In this document: in pieces, positions 51,590-61,132 of the stretch
How positions within the stretch are numbered: position 1 is the first letter of the stretch
Layout of the letters: each line of letters opens with the position of its first letter
Assembly: GCA_017829075.1 (NCBI GenBank)
Contig: JAGAJA010000088.1
Span: 1-64,000, forward strand
Length of the DNA stretch: 64,000 bases
Direction: 5' to 3'
Source of the DNA: Oscillospiraceae bacterium
GTDB lineage: Bacteria; Bacillota_A; Clostridia; Oscillospirales; Ruminococcaceae
Position numbers and translations under genes: made by a program
Notes under the pieces: model-generated
Databases searched by the model: none
What the model was told of the DNA's origin: nothing
What the model saw: only the letters and a program-made list of their open reading frames with translations

Positions 51590-52150
51590 ATGAAGAAGTA
51601 CTTTGGGGCAAAGGCGCTTATATACCCGCAGCCGGTATTCATTGTTGCCAGCTACGGTGAGGACGGAACTCCCGACGCGATGAACGCCGCATGGGGAGGA
51701 GTTGCCGGTGAGAACCAGATTTTCCTGTGCCTTTCCCCGAACCACAAGACCACTGAGAATATAATGTCCCGCAAGGCGTTCACCGTCAGCATGGCGGACG
51801 CTGCTCATGTAGCTGAATGTGATTATGTGGGAGTAGTTTCCGCAAACAAAGTGCCGGACAAGCTGGCAAAATGCGGATTTCATACAACGAAAAGCGAGTT
51901 TGTTGACGCTCCGGTAATTGACGAACTGCCAGTGGCTCTGGAGTGCCGTCTTATCAGCTACGATCCGGAAACACACCACCTGTTTGGCGAAATAGTGAAT
52001 GTCTGCGCCGATGAATCTGTGCTTGATGAATCCGGAAAGATCTGCGCTGCAAAGCTCCGCGCGATAACCGTTGACCCGGCAAGCCACGACTACCTTGTTC
52101 TCGGCGAAAAGGTGGGTAATGCGTTCAAGGACGGATTTACGATAAAATAA
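51590..52150 (+). CDS. Flavin reductase-like FMN-binding protein
   Basis: 186 residues, ATG 51590 after ACGGAGGTTATTTT. The fold is that of flavin reductase/FMN-binding split barrels (DAMNAAWGGVAGENQIFLCL, then NIMSRKAFTVSMADAAHVAE). In anaerobes such proteins often use FMN to reduce O2, NO or metal compounds, or transfer electrons to partners. The real substrate is unknown. It stands alone between a promoter and a bidirectional terminator. Confidence 0.85.
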   Translation: MKKYFGAKALIYPQPVFIVASYGEDGTPDAMNAAWGGVAGENQIFLCLSPNHKTTENIMSRKAFTVSMADAAHVAECDYVGVVSANKVPDKLAKCGFHTTKSEFVDAPVIDELPVALECRLISYDPETHHLFGEIVNVCADESVLDESGKICAAKLRAITVDPASHDYLVLGEKVGNAFKDGFTIK

Positions 52151-52181
52151 CCGTCCGGCGCGAATACAAATACATAAATTC

Positions 52182-52212
52182 AGGGGTAAGCATTGGTTCT
52201 GCTTACCCCTTT
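52182..52212. terminator. Bidirectional terminator
   Basis: AGGGGTAAGCA (52182-52192) pairs perfectly with TGCTTACCCCT (52200-52210), then TT. It separates two convergent genes. Confidence 0.85.
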
Positions 52213-52216
52213 GATG

Positions 52217-53527
52217 TTAGTTTTCAAGCCTGTAAACGCTGTCCGGATTGATTCTGTCGCCGTCAAAGAATACTATCCAGTCGGTGATCTCCTCCGGAGT
52301 GCAGCGCCGGATATCCCCCGGCTTCAGCGCTTCGACATAATAGGTTTCCTGCGTAAGCTCCGCTGAGAAGCTGCCGTCCTCGTGGAATTCCTTTATCTCA
52401 AACCAGATATGCTCTTTCATGTCGCCGTCCCGGTACTGTTCATCAACCTCAAGACCGATCTTGGCAAGAGCGGCGAACTTGTCGAAGTTCTCTCTCATGC
52501 CGAACAGCCTTTTCAGATAGTCCAGACGCTCCTGCGCAAGCCGGCGCATACGGTCGGTTTCTGCGGTGGAAATCATCATCATGGGATTGTCCGCAAGCTG
52601 ACGGTTATAAATGCTCACCGGGGACAGCCTGCGGTTTTTGTGATCCTCCGGGGTGCGGTATACGAAAAGAACTCCGGTATTTTCGTTGTGACCGTCCCTG
52701 CGGTCGTCAGCCCCTCCGAGTATCTTCCGGGGAAGCTGTTTCAGCGCTGACTCCCAGCGTACCCAAGTGGTCACGATGATGCCGCCGTCCGCAAGTCTTA
52801 CCGAGGAGATCGGCTCGTATTCCTCAACAAAGCCGCTGTCGTCGATAATTCGTCCGGCAAGAGTATTTATCAGGTTGCCGTGGCTGTTGTAGTTATCCTT
52901 GTCGGAGTGGAGTATTTCCAGCTCAATCCCGCCGCAGCGGTTAAGACCGTGGGTGTGGAGCCACACATCGTCCGCTTTGTCATCGTTCACGCACTGAATG
53001 CAGTACAGATAGGTCGGGGCAGGGGGAACCTCGGAGTCTGCCGCAAGCCTTGTCCACCTTCCGGAGAGAATGCGCTCGCCGCTTATATCTGCGATACCAG
53101 CCGGGTCGCCGGCGATAGCGCATATCAGCTTTATTTGCAGGTGAAAGGAACGAACGTTGTTCTCGCCGAAAAGCATTCGGCAGTAAACCGCGCGTTTTGC
53201 CGCCTCCATCGCCGCGATCTCCTCATCGGTGAAATCGTGACCTATCCGGAATAGCTGCGGCAGTTCAAAGCTGTCGCAGAATACTGCGATCTTATATTCC
53301 TCGCCCATATATTCCAGAATAAATTCGGTTTCGCCGCTGTCCCTTATATTTTTTGAGATCTCCTTGATAAAGGGAAGCGCCGTCAGGCGGCTTTCTACCT
53401 CTTCCGGAGTTTCCGGCAGGGGAGTGGATTTCGGAACGGCTGCGATCAGCGAGGGGGTCTTTTCGATTTTTCCCGGTAAGGGGGAATTGTTTTCTGTATT
53501 TTTCTTGAGTTTGTCAAATAATCCCAT
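52217..53527 (-). CDS. DUF4026 protein with DUF2314-like end
   Basis: 436 residues. The middle (about residues 40-330) is a diverged domain with cysteine-poor, mixed composition resembling DUF4026; the C-terminal 80 residues (EHIWFEIKEFHEDGSFSAEL, then YYVEALKPGDIRRCTPEEIT and DWIVFF) match DUF2314, an immunity-like or stress-related domain. ATG at 53527-53525 is preceded by AAAGGAGCCATA. Function unknown. Both family names are recalled. Confidence 0.7.
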   Translation of the reverse strand: MGLFDKLKKNTENNSPLPGKIEKTPSLIAAVPKSTPLPETPEEVESRLTALPFIKEISKNIRDSGETEFILEYMGEEYKIAVFCDSFELPQLFRIGHDFTDEEIAAMEAAKRAVYCRMLFGENNVRSFHLQIKLICAIAGDPAGIADISGERILSGRWTRLAADSEVPPAPTYLYCIQCVNDDKADDVWLHTHGLNRCGGIELEILHSDKDNYNSHGNLINTLAGRIIDDSGFVEEYEPISSVRLADGGIIVTTWVRWESALKQLPRKILGGADDRRDGHNENTGVLFVYRTPEDHKNRRLSPVSIYNRQLADNPMMMISTAETDRMRRLAQERLDYLKRLFGMRENFDKFAALAKIGLEVDEQYRDGDMKEHIWFEIKEFHEDGSFSAELTQETYYVEALKPGDIRRCTPEEITDWIVFFDGDRINPDSVYRLEN

Positions 53528-53592
53528 TATGGCTCCTTTTCATGTTGAATGTTGATAAGTAAATAAGATATTGCCCTATTTTCGGAAGAAAG

Positions 53593-53830
53593 TTAAGGGC
53601 ACCTCTAAAACCCACCGGCTATCGCCTTAGCACCTCATCTGCTTGCATATTTCTAGTTTGGCGCACATTATCACATAATGCGTTGACTAGTATGTTTCAT
53701 TTTGCGCCAAACCTGCATATTGCACAAATTTCGCTTGACGGGCGCCAGCCCGCCTGCGCTCAATTTATACAATCTGACGAAAAATCTGACTGCGCATCTG
53801 AGGCACTATGGTTTTTAGAGGTGCCCTTAA
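53593..53830. repeat. MITE-like element with perfect 18-bp terminal repeats
   Basis: Left end TTAAGGGCACCTCTAAAA (53593-53610) and right end TTTTAGAGGTGCCCTTAA (53813-53830) are exact inverted copies. TTTGGCGCA and TGCGCCAAA inside pair too. The terminal TTAA may include a TA or TTAA target duplication. No gene lies inside. Its ends match the element at 22468-22599. It abuts the T-run of the terminator at 53828. Confidence 0.75.
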
Positions 53831-53859
53831 AAAAACGGCGCAAACGCCGAAAGCGCCGT
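53828..53859 (-). terminator. Terminator of met/malic-enzyme operon
   Basis: Minus strand: ACGGCGC (53859-53853) pairs with GCGCCGT (53841-53835), followed by TTTTTTT. The T-run merges with the end of the inserted repeat element. Confidence 0.75.
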
Positions 53860-53884
53860 CAGGGGACAGCGCTTTTGATTTTGT

Positions 53885-54553
53885 TCAGCATCTTGTTCCA
53901 TAGGCGCGGAAACGGCAGGTGTCTTTTGCATTGCAGTCCTCGCAGCTACGGCGCTTCTTGTCAAGCTCGCCGCGGTACAGACCGACAACTCCGATAATGG
54001 TCTTTCGTGGAGTGAGCATATGTGTGGCGGTGCAGCATACTCCGATCTTTCTCACTGCGTCAACGGACGCGATAAGCAGCGGGGCGCTTTCGATCGGGAA
54101 ATCTCCGTAACCGGCTCCGTAGCACCATGTGGTGGAATACCCCGGCATATTGCTGAGGATATCCTGCCGAGCCTGTTCATTCACCTGCTCGATCATCGCA
54201 TTTGCAAGGGCGTCGGAGATTACTGCTTTCATCGAGTCTGAAACGTCCAGCTTTTTCAGGTATCTGTCCGCGTCAGAGGACAGGGTGGAGCATACCACTG
54301 CCGCCTTGTCGCAGCCACGGAGATGATCGGCGATATCCTTTCCCTCCAGCTCAAAATCGCAGTCGGACAGCACCAGATTTCTTTCAGTGCGCAGGATATT
54401 GAATACCCGCCACACAAACTGCGGGCGCGCTTCCTTTATCAGGTCACGCTCACATTCGTCGATCACGGCGCTTATTCTTTCGTCCGGCTCTTTGGTATAG
54501 CCCATATAGCGCAGCGCCTCAGCGCGGTTTATCCGGGGTATTTCACATATCAC
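53885..54553 (-). CDS. Methionine synthase activation-domain-like protein
   Basis: 222 residues. The core (ISDALANAMIEQVNEQARQD, then TTWCYGAGYGDFPIESAPLL) matches the vitamin B12-dependent methionine synthase activation domain. The C-terminus carries CEDCNAKDTCRFRAYGTRC, which could bind a metal or iron-sulfur cluster. It overlaps metF by 11 bases. It would reactivate oxidised cobalamin on a separate MetH-type enzyme, which is not in the window (inference). Confidence 0.8.
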   Translation of the reverse strand: MICEIPRINRAEALRYMGYTKEPDERISAVIDECERDLIKEARPQFVWRVFNILRTERNLVLSDCDFELEGKDIADHLRGCDKAAVVCSTLSSDADRYLKKLDVSDSMKAVISDALANAMIEQVNEQARQDILSNMPGYSTTWCYGAGYGDFPIESAPLLIASVDAVRKIGVCCTATHMLTPRKTIIGVVGLYRGELDKKRRSCEDCNAKDTCRFRAYGTRC

Positions 54554-55415
54554 AGCGTATCACCTTTTCTATGCTTTCACTGATTTTTCTTGCAATATAG
54601 GGGTTATTCATGGTGTAGAGATGTATTCCGTCAACACCCTGCGCTACTAGGTCGATTATCTGATCGACTGCGTAGGCAATTCCGGCGTCCCTCATTGCTT
54701 CTGGATTATCGCCGTATCGGTTGATCATTTTGGTGAATTTCAGCGGCAGGCTTGCTCCGCACATCGTCACCATTCTCTGGATCTGCTTCGCATTTACGCA
54801 GGGCATGATGCCGGCTTCAATCGGCACGTTGATTCCTGCGATCCTTGCCTTTTCCAGAAACTCCAGAAAAGAATTGTTGTCGAAGAAAAGCTGGGATATC
54901 AGGTGTGAAGCTCCCGCGTCAACCTTTTTCTTCAGATTGTGGATATCCTCCACAAGGCTTGCCGCCTCCGGGTGGACTTCCGGGTAGCATCCGCCGGAAA
55001 ATGAGAGGTTTGAGCGCGGCTTCATGTACTCTATGAGGTCGCTGGCATGGAGAAATTCGTGCTTCGGCGGGATATTCGGATTGATGTCGCCGCGAAGAGC
55101 CAGAACGTTTTCAATGCCGTTTTCCTCAAATTCCCGTATCTTGGCGTCGATATCGGCGTGAGTGGAATTAACGCAGGTGAGGTGCGCGATAGATTCCGTG
55201 TGCAGATTTTCCTTTATGTACCGCACAAGTTCGGTGGTTGAGGCTCCTGCGGCGGAGCCGCCTGCTCCGTAGGTCACGCTGATGAAGTCCGGGTGGAGAT
55301 CTCCGAGCTGCTCCAGAGTATTGTAGACCACTGACACATCGCTGTCTCTTTTCGGCGGAAAGACCTCAAAGGAGAACACAGTGCGTCCGTTTTTGAATAG
55401 TTCAGGTATTTTCAT
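54543..55415 (-). CDS. metF: Methylenetetrahydrofolate reductase MetF
   Basis: 290 residues. VFSFEVFPPKRDSDVSVVYN, then DFISVTYGAGGSAAGASTTE and FDNNSFLEFLEKARIAGINV fit MetF. It reduces 5,10-methylene-THF to 5-methyl-THF for methionine synthesis or one-carbon flow. The gene overlaps the activation-domain protein, so the pair supplies and reactivates the methyl donor route. Confidence 0.95.
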   Translation of the reverse strand: MKIPELFKNGRTVFSFEVFPPKRDSDVSVVYNTLEQLGDLHPDFISVTYGAGGSAAGASTTELVRYIKENLHTESIAHLTCVNSTHADIDAKIREFEENGIENVLALRGDINPNIPPKHEFLHASDLIEYMKPRSNLSFSGGCYPEVHPEAASLVEDIHNLKKKVDAGASHLISQLFFDNNSFLEFLEKARIAGINVPIEAGIMPCVNAKQIQRMVTMCGASLPLKFTKMINRYGDNPEAMRDAGIAYAVDQIIDLVAQGVDGIHLYTMNNPYIARKISESIEKVIRCDM

Positions 55416-55433
55416 TGACTGCTCCGTTCAGGG

Positions 55434-55685
55434 TTAATTTTTGCTGAGATATTCTCTGAGCGCCTCGGCGATCTGCGCGGGGCAGGAGGTGGGCTTGCTG
55501 CCGCAGGTTATTCCGTCCAGACGGGAAATAACGTCCTCCAGCTTCATTCCGGTGACAAGGGAGGAAATTCCCTTCAGATTGCCGTTGCAGCCGCCGATCA
55601 CGTCAAGCGACTTTATCTGACCGTTTTCGATATCAAAAATCATTTTCCGCGAGCATACGCCGCGGGGGATATATTCAAACCTCAT
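55434..55685 (-). CDS. TSCPD-domain protein (TIGR03905-like)
   Basis: 83 residues. The motif GVCSRKM near the start, GGCNGNLKGISSLV in the middle, and CGSKPTSCPAQIAEALREYL at the end match the small TSCPD family, also found as the end domain of some ribonucleotide reductases. Its function is unknown; the conserved Cys could bind a metal. It lies 16 bases downstream of the malic enzyme gene. Confidence 0.85.
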   Translation of the reverse strand: MRFEYIPRGVCSRKMIFDIENGQIKSLDVIGGCNGNLKGISSLVTGMKLEDVISRLDGITCGSKPTSCPAQIAEALREYLSKN

Positions 55686-55701
55686 ATTCTTTCACCTTTT
55701 C

Positions 55702-56865
55702 TTATTTTCCGCTTTTGAGCCATTCCTCTGCGACAGCGTCAGCAACAGCCTGAGCCACGGATTTGTCCAGAGCGCTGGGGATAATATAATCCACAGAAAG
55801 CTTGTCGTCCGTCACCAGACCTGCGATAGCGTATGCCGCGGCGAGCTTCATTTCCTCTGTGATAGCCTTTGCGCGTACCTTGAGCGCGCCCTTGAATACA
55901 CCGGGGAATACCAGAACATTGTTTATCTGGTTGGGGTAGTCGCTGCGTCCTGTGCCGACGATGAACGCTCCGCTCTGCTTTGCGAGGTCGTAGGTTATCT
56001 CAGGTTCGGGGTTTGCCATCGGGAACAGCACCGGCTTCTCAGCCATGGACTGAACCATTTCCGGAGTTACAAGATTGGGCTTGGAAACTCCGACAAAAGC
56101 GTCTGCGCCTTTGAGAGCGTCCGCAAGATTGCCCTTGATGTTATCGCGGTTTGTGAGCTTCGCCATTTCAGCGTGGGCAGGATTTGCGTACTGCTCATCG
56201 CGGTTGAGAATGCCACAAAGATCTACCATGATCAGATTGCCAACGCCAAGCTTGAGCAGGAATTTGCCGATCGCAATTCCTGCGGAGCCTGCGCCGTTTA
56301 TTACCACGGTAATATCGGACAGTTTCTTTCCGGCAAGCTTGATCGCGTTTATCATTGCCGCGCCGACAACGATGGCAGTTCCGTGCTGATCATCGTGGAA
56401 CACCGGGATATCAAGACGCTCCTTGAGCTTTGCCTCTATCTCGAAGCAGCGGGGCGCAGAGATGTCCTCAAGGTTTATGCCGCCGAAGCTGTCGGAGATA
56501 AGCTCTATTGTGCGCACGATCTCGTCGGGATCCTTGCTCTTGACGCAGAGAGGGAACGCGTCAACGCCGCCGAATTCCTTGAACAGGCAGCATTTGCCCT
56601 CCATGACCGGCATTCCTGCAAGTCCGCCGATGTCACCGAGTCCCAGTACCGCAGTGCCGTCTGTGATAACAGCGACAAGGTTGCTGCGGCGGGTGAGCTT
56701 ATAGGAAAGCTCCGGATCCTTTGCAATCTCAAGGCAGGGCTGCGCAACACCGGGGGTGTACGCGAGGGAGAGATCCTCTCTTGTTTCGATCTTTGCGCGG
56801 GAAACTACTTCAAGCTTTCCGCCCCATTCATAGTGCTTCTGAAGTGCTTTTTCTTTGATATCCAT
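55702..56865 (-). CDS. maeB: NAD(P)-dependent malic enzyme
   Basis: 387 residues. EDLSLAYTPGVAQPCLEIAK opens the malic domain, FHDDQHGTAIVVGAAMINAI is the metal-binding region, and VVINGAGSAGIAIGKFLLKL is the dinucleotide-binding motif. It decarboxylates malate to pyruvate, making NAD(P)H. The short form (no phosphotransacetylase domain) is usual in Firmicutes. The start is preceded by AAGGACAGTACA. Confidence 0.94.
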   Translation of the reverse strand: MDIKEKALQKHYEWGGKLEVVSRAKIETREDLSLAYTPGVAQPCLEIAKDPELSYKLTRRSNLVAVITDGTAVLGLGDIGGLAGMPVMEGKCCLFKEFGGVDAFPLCVKSKDPDEIVRTIELISDSFGGINLEDISAPRCFEIEAKLKERLDIPVFHDDQHGTAIVVGAAMINAIKLAGKKLSDITVVINGAGSAGIAIGKFLLKLGVGNLIMVDLCGILNRDEQYANPAHAEMAKLTNRDNIKGNLADALKGADAFVGVSKPNLVTPEMVQSMAEKPVLFPMANPEPEITYDLAKQSGAFIVGTGRSDYPNQINNVLVFPGVFKGALKVRAKAITEEMKLAAAYAIAGLVTDDKLSVDYIIPSALDKSVAQAVADAVAEEWLKSGK

Positions 56866-56892
56866 TGTACTGTCCTTCTTATGTTTTACTTT

Positions 56893-57741
56893 TTATGCTT
56901 TACCCTTGTGGTTGATTATTTTTGTAAGGGTATCCTCCGGAGTGAGGTTTGAGCCGATCTGTATTGCGTAGTGATTATAGAAGCCGTGGAAATCCGAGCC
57001 GCCGGTGGTGAGCAGATTATGCGCTGCGGCGATCTCTTGAAGCTGCTTCTGGTCGGATTCGTCGGCGCTCTGATGCCATACTTCAACTCCGTCTATCTCG
57101 CCTGCGGAGGCAAGCTCCTCAAGCAGATCGAAGCTGTCATATACCTTGGGGTGTGCCATGACCGAAATTCCTCCGCTTGCCTTTATCAGAGTGGTCACGA
57201 AATGAACGTCCGGGTAGAAATCGGCTTCTGAAGCGACCTCTTCAGCGCAGATGCCGTCCTTTACGTCAAATATCGAGTCATATACGTCGCCGTAAAGTTC
57301 AGTTGTATAGCCGTAGTCCATCAGCGCGTGCATGATGTGGCATTTGTAAATTGCCTTGCTTCCTGCGGAGTAGCGCAGAATGCTTTCCAGCGTGATCGGG
57401 TACTTGTCAAGGACTTTGACCGCCATGCGTTTTCCTAGCTCCATTCTGCCGGTGGAAGTGCGCAGGCACAGTCCCTCAAGTCTGTCCGGCTTTGCAGGCA
57501 TATAACAGAGAATATGTACCTTTCTTCCTCGTGTGGAGTCGAACGCGGAAAACTCCACCGCCGGAACTACCGCAACGTTGTAGCGTTTTCCGAGAACTGC
57601 CGACCGGGAGAGAGAAGCAAGGCTGTCGTGGTCGGTTATTGCAAGACACCGGACATCGTCCCTGTCCGCCTGACGAATCACGTCTGAAATACCGAGAGAT
57701 CCGTCGGAAATTGTTGTGTGGCAATGTAAATCTGCTTTCAT
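56893..57741 (-). CDS. PHP-domain phosphoesterase
   Basis: 282 residues from ATG 57741-57739, preceded by GAGGTGACTTA. The start MKADLHCHTTISDGSL has the HxH metal motif; CLAITDHDSLASLSRS and HPKVYDSFDLL continue the PHP fold, and SDFHGFYNH near the end supplies metal ligands. It hydrolyses phosphate esters of unknown substrate (some relatives act on nucleotides or histidinol phosphate). It leads the minus-strand operon with maeB, behind the promoter at 57796-57824. Confidence 0.88.
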   Translation of the reverse strand: MKADLHCHTTISDGSLGISDVIRQADRDDVRCLAITDHDSLASLSRSAVLGKRYNVAVVPAVEFSAFDSTRGRKVHILCYMPAKPDRLEGLCLRTSTGRMELGKRMAVKVLDKYPITLESILRYSAGSKAIYKCHIMHALMDYGYTTELYGDVYDSIFDVKDGICAEEVASEADFYPDVHFVTTLIKASGGISVMAHPKVYDSFDLLEELASAGEIDGVEVWHQSADESDQKQLQEIAAAHNLLTTGGSDFHGFYNHYAIQIGSNLTPEDTLTKIINHKGKA

Positions 57742-57795
57742 TAAGTCACCTCGTCTGTATATCTTAAAACTCCGGGGACACATACACTATTTAAT

Positions 57796-57824
57796 ATTAT
57801 ACCACTTATTGCGATTTAATGCAA
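57796..57824 (-). promoter_or_regulatory. Promoter of PHP-maeB operon
   Basis: Minus strand: TTGCAT (57824-57819), 17-base spacer, TATAAT (57801-57796). Confidence 0.75.
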
Positions 57825-57884
57825 GTGTTTTTTTAGATTTTAATAAATTATCACGTCAAAGGCGTGCCGGTGCGCTGTCCCGAA

Positions 57885-57915
57885 AAAAATAAGCCTCCGC
57901 AAATTTGCGGAGGCT
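57885..57915 (-). terminator. Terminator of chemoreceptor gene
   Basis: AGCCTCCGCAA (57892-57902) pairs with TTGCGGAGGCT (57905-57915). On the minus strand it is followed by TATTTTTTT. Confidence 0.85.
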
Positions 57916-57936
57916 CAATCGGGGGCTTATCGGTTA

Positions 57937-59913
57937 TTACAGCGTTTTCAGCTTGAATTTTCTGGTGAGCTTCTGGAGCAGTTCAGCCTGTCCGTTAAGG
58001 ATCTGGCTGGAGGCAGCGCTCTTTTCGGCAGTCTGGGCGTTTTTCTGAACGACCTCGGATATCTGGATTATGCCGTCGTTTGCCTTGTCGATCATTTCCG
58101 CCTGCTCATGCGAGGAAGAATTGATCTGGTTGATTATCTCAATTGATTCCGTGGTGATCTTTACGGCTTCGTTCAGTGACGCCGCAGTGTCGCTGACGAT
58201 CTCGCTTCCCTTGTCTACCGCGCTGAGCGTCTGGGAGATAAGGTCTGAGGTACGGCTGACAGCCTTCGCACATTTGTCAGCAAGGTTTTTCACCTCTTCC
58301 GCAACCACCGCAAAGCCCTTTCCGGCTTCACCAGCCCGCGCGGCTTCAACTGCCGCATTGAGTGAGAGGATATTCGTCTGGAAAGCGATATCGCTTATGG
58401 TATTGGATATCGACACGATCTCGGAGGATTTAAGGGAAATATCGTTCATCGCTTCCGTCATTTCAATTATCCGGTTATTGCTCTCCGTGATACGATTGCC
58501 GGCTGTATGGGTCTTTTGGCTTGCAATTTCTGCGCTTTCGGCATTGGAGTTTACCTTATCTTTAAGCTCGGTTATCAGCCTCAGAAGCTGCTCAACATAA
58601 TCCGCCTGCCTTGAAACGCTTTCTGAAAGGGACGATGCGCCGCCGGAGATATCTACTGCGCCTGTATTTACCTCGGAAGCAGACGCGCCTATCCTGCCTA
58701 TTGCATCGCTTAATCCCACCGAGATATCGTTCAGTGAATTTGCGATCTTCTCGAAATCCCCGCGGAATTCCACATCGGTGGTGAAATCAAATATTCCGTG
58801 TGACATTTTTTCGCTGGAGGAGGTTATTTCCTCAACATACAATTTCAGCGCAGAAACTGTTTTGTTGACGCTTTCGCCAAGCTCGCCTATTTCATCGTTG
58901 TGCTTAATATCCACTGAAACATTCAGGTCGCCCTCCGCAACCTTGCTCATGGCGCTCTGGATCTTACGGATAGGTTTAATGATGCTGTTCGCGTTTCCTA
59001 CAATGACGACTGCGGATACAGCAATGCAGATCAGTACACACGCTACTGTAAGAAGAATGCAGCCCCACGTGCCGCTGAGGAATTCCGCGCTTTCCGCTTC
59101 AATTCCGATTACCCAGCCGTCAGTTCCGTCTATCGGGGAATACACCGCATATTTGTCTATCCCGCTCTCTTTGTATTCCCCGGAAATAGTTTCTCCGGAA
59201 GAAAGGGCAACCGCGGTTTTCTCAAGCTCTGCCTTGCCGGAAAGGGAAGCGTCCTCCTGTGCAGCCTGCGCCGCGTTAAATCTCGAATTCACCTTTTCCT
59301 GATCCCTGTGGGCGATAACAGTTCCGCTGCTGTTAAGGACATATGCCAGACCGGAACTGCCAATATTGATCTCAGAGGCGATCTCAGACAGCATTCCTGC
59401 GTCAAGGGACATATATATCACACCGACGGTTGGGGAAGCGACGTGCTTTCCTGTCTTTATCAGCGTTGAAGCAATATAAACGGTATACCTGCCGTCCTCG
59501 GTGAATTCCGGGTCGGAGATAACGGTTTCCCCCTCCAGCGCAGGCTTGAACCAGTTTTTCCCGCTCATGTCCTCGCCGTAAAGGTTTATTCCGGAGATAT
59601 CTGTGATATTATAGTCTATAAATCCGTAATATTCGGCTTTTTCCGCCAGAAGTTCAACTTTTTTCTCCGCAGCGAAAACGTCGTTTGAAAGCTGGGTATT
59701 CATTCCCAGCTCCTTTACCAGCATTTTTGAGCGCATCAGCGCATTCTCAATTTCACCGGAAGCCGCTCTGACCGTTTCGGTCATTGTCTGCCTGAGTATA
59801 TTCATGGAGCTTATGTAGCTTGATACAGCTCCTATCGTTCCGGTCAGCACTACCGAGATGATAACAACGGATAGAAAACGAACCAGCATTTTGGCTTTTA
59901 TTGTGTTTTTCAT
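57937..59913 (-). CDS. Methyl-accepting chemotaxis protein
   Basis: 658 residues. Membrane helices at about 11-32 and 285-308 flank a dCache-type sensor domain. A HAMP domain (about 310-365) and a signalling domain follow; [20 protein letters not shown] and [13 protein letters not shown] (about 521-553) form the conserved hairpin tip. The ligand is unknown. It signals to CheA/CheW, not in the window, to steer motility. ATG 59913-59911 is preceded by GGAGGACATATAACAG. Confidence 0.96.
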   Translation of the reverse strand: MKNTIKAKMLVRFLSVVIISVVLTGTIGAVSSYISSMNILRQTMTETVRAASGEIENALMRSKMLVKELGMNTQLSNDVFAAEKKVELLAEKAEYYGFIDYNITDISGINLYGEDMSGKNWFKPALEGETVISDPEFTEDGRYTVYIASTLIKTGKHVASPTVGVIYMSLDAGMLSEIASEINIGSSGLAYVLNSSGTVIAHRDQEKVNSRFNAAQAAQEDASLSGKAELEKTAVALSSGETISGEYKESGIDKYAVYSPIDGTDGWVIGIEAESAEFLSGTWGCILLTVACVLICIAVSAVVIVGNANSIIKPIRKIQSAMSKVAEGDLNVSVDIKHNDEIGELGESVNKTVSALKLYVEEITSSSEKMSHGIFDFTTDVEFRGDFEKIANSLNDISVGLSDAIGRIGASASEVNTGAVDISGGASSLSESVSRQADYVEQLLRLITELKDKVNSNAESAEIASQKTHTAGNRITESNNRIIEMTEAMNDISLKSSEIVSISNTISDIAFQTNILSLNAAVEAARAGEAGKGFAVVAEEVKNLADKCAKAVSRTSDLISQTLSAVDKGSEIVSDTAASLNEAVKITTESIEIINQINSSSHEQAEMIDKANDGIIQISEVVQKNAQTAEKSAASSQILNGQAELLQKLTRKFKLKTL

Positions 59914-59958
59914 CTGTTATATGTCCTCCATTTTAAAAGAAACCGATTACATATAAAT

Positions 59959-59987
59959 ATTTTAACATAATAACATAAATATTTCAA
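59959..59987 (-). promoter_or_regulatory. Promoter of chemoreceptor gene
   Basis: Minus strand: TTGAAA (59987-59982), 17-base spacer, TAAAAT (59964-59959). Apart from the repeat element below, the 355-base gap to rubrerythrin holds no gene. Confidence 0.65.
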
Positions 59988-60120
59988 TATGTGTTTTGAC
60001 GAAATAAACTTAATATTTATATTAATATTAGCCAAATCTGCTTAATGAAATATGCGATTTATATAAACCTGTTGTTACCTTATCCATTAATCACCGTAAT
60101 AACCATTTTCTGCAAAAAAA

Positions 60121-60239
60121 TCCTGCCCAAGGCGTAGCCGATAAAGCAGTTTCGCCGAGCCAACACCTTCACTTTTGGGAAGGTAGTTTTGCTCGGCGAG
60201 TCAAAAAATGCTTTATCGGCAACACGTTAACGGGCAGGA
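60121..60239. repeat. Long nested hairpin element, copy A
   Basis: TCCTGCCC (60121-60128) pairs with GGGCAGGA (60232-60239), GCCGATAAAGCA (60137-60148) with TGCTTTATCGGC (60209-60220), and CGCCGAGC (60153-60160) with GCTCGGCG (60191-60198). GATAAAGCAGTTT and the CCGAGC motif recur in the element at 62478-62635. It lies downstream of rubrerythrin on the minus strand. Confidence 0.65.
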
Positions 60240-60268
60240 AGAAAAACTTGTTGAGTGTGAGTCGAAAA

Positions 60269-60814
60269 TCAATAGTTTTCAGCGCTTATTTCAAAATAGC
60301 TCTGGGGGTGAGCGCATACAGGGCATACTTCGGGGGCCTTTGTTCCAACAACGATATGACCGCAGTTACGGCATTCCCATACCTTTACATCGCTCTTCTC
60401 GAATACTGCCGCTGTTTCAACGTTTTTGAGCAGAGCGCGGTAGCGTTCCTCGTGATGCTTTTCGATCGCGCCTACCATGCGGAATTTCGCAGCCAGTTCG
60501 GGGAATCCCTCCTCCTCGGCAGTTTTGGCGAAGCCCTCGTACATATCCGTCCACTCGTAGTTCTCGCCGTCCGCTGCTGCCGCTAGATTTGCCGCGGTAT
60601 CGCCTATTCCGTTAAGCTCCTTGAACCACATTTTTGCGTGTTCCTTCTCGTTTTCAGCGGTCTTGAGAAACAGGGCTGCTATCTGCTCAAATCCCTGCTT
60701 TTTAGCCACAGACGCGAAATATGTATACTTGTTTCTTGCGCCGGATTCTCCGTCGAATGCCGCCTGGAGATTTTTTTCGGTCTGGGTGCCTGCATATTTG
60801 TTATTATTTGCCAT
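60269..60814 (-). CDS. Rubrerythrin
   Basis: 181 residues from ATG 60814-60812, preceded by GGAGGTATTCACC. The ferritin-like diiron domain (residues about 10-140) has the Glu/His pairs [31 protein letters not shown] and [14 protein letters not shown] rubredoxin-like end ([20 protein letters not shown], about 152-171) binds one iron. It reduces H2O2 and protects anaerobes from oxidative stress. Confidence 0.95.
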   Translation of the reverse strand: MANNNKYAGTQTEKNLQAAFDGESGARNKYTYFASVAKKQGFEQIAALFLKTAENEKEHAKMWFKELNGIGDTAANLAAAADGENYEWTDMYEGFAKTAEEEGFPELAAKFRMVGAIEKHHEERYRALLKNVETAAVFEKSDVKVWECRNCGHIVVGTKAPEVCPVCAHPQSYFEISAENY

Positions 60815-60861
60815 GGTGAATACCTCCATATAATAGAAAATAAGATTGGTTCGCTGATATT

Positions 60862-60890
60862 ATGATAGCACTTTTTATTTCATGTGTCAA
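60862..60890 (-). promoter_or_regulatory. Promoter of rubrerythrin gene
   Basis: Minus strand: TTGACA (60890-60885), 17-base spacer, TATCAT (60867-60862). Confidence 0.7.
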
Positions 60891-60990
60891 TATAAATTAA
60901 GAAATATTATTGCTTTTTGGCTTACAGAATAACGTTTTTTCATTTCATGTTGTTTTTTCTAAAAAAAGTAAATTATTTTCCTGAAAAATA

Positions 60991-61019
60991 TTGACTTTCA
61001 ATAAAATTAGTGATATAAT
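60991..61019 (+). promoter_or_regulatory. Promoter of PAS-GAF-GGDEF gene
   Basis: TTGACT (60991-60996), 17-base spacer, TATAAT (61014-61019). The leader is about 105 bases. Confidence 0.75.
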
Positions 61020-61132
61020 AGGACAGATTATTATATTTCTCTCTTTGTGGCTCTCTTTTGCAACCCTTTGTGATTTGTAAAGCTGTAAACATAGTGCAGA
61101 TAAGCGCGAAAAATAAAGAATGGGGAAAAATT

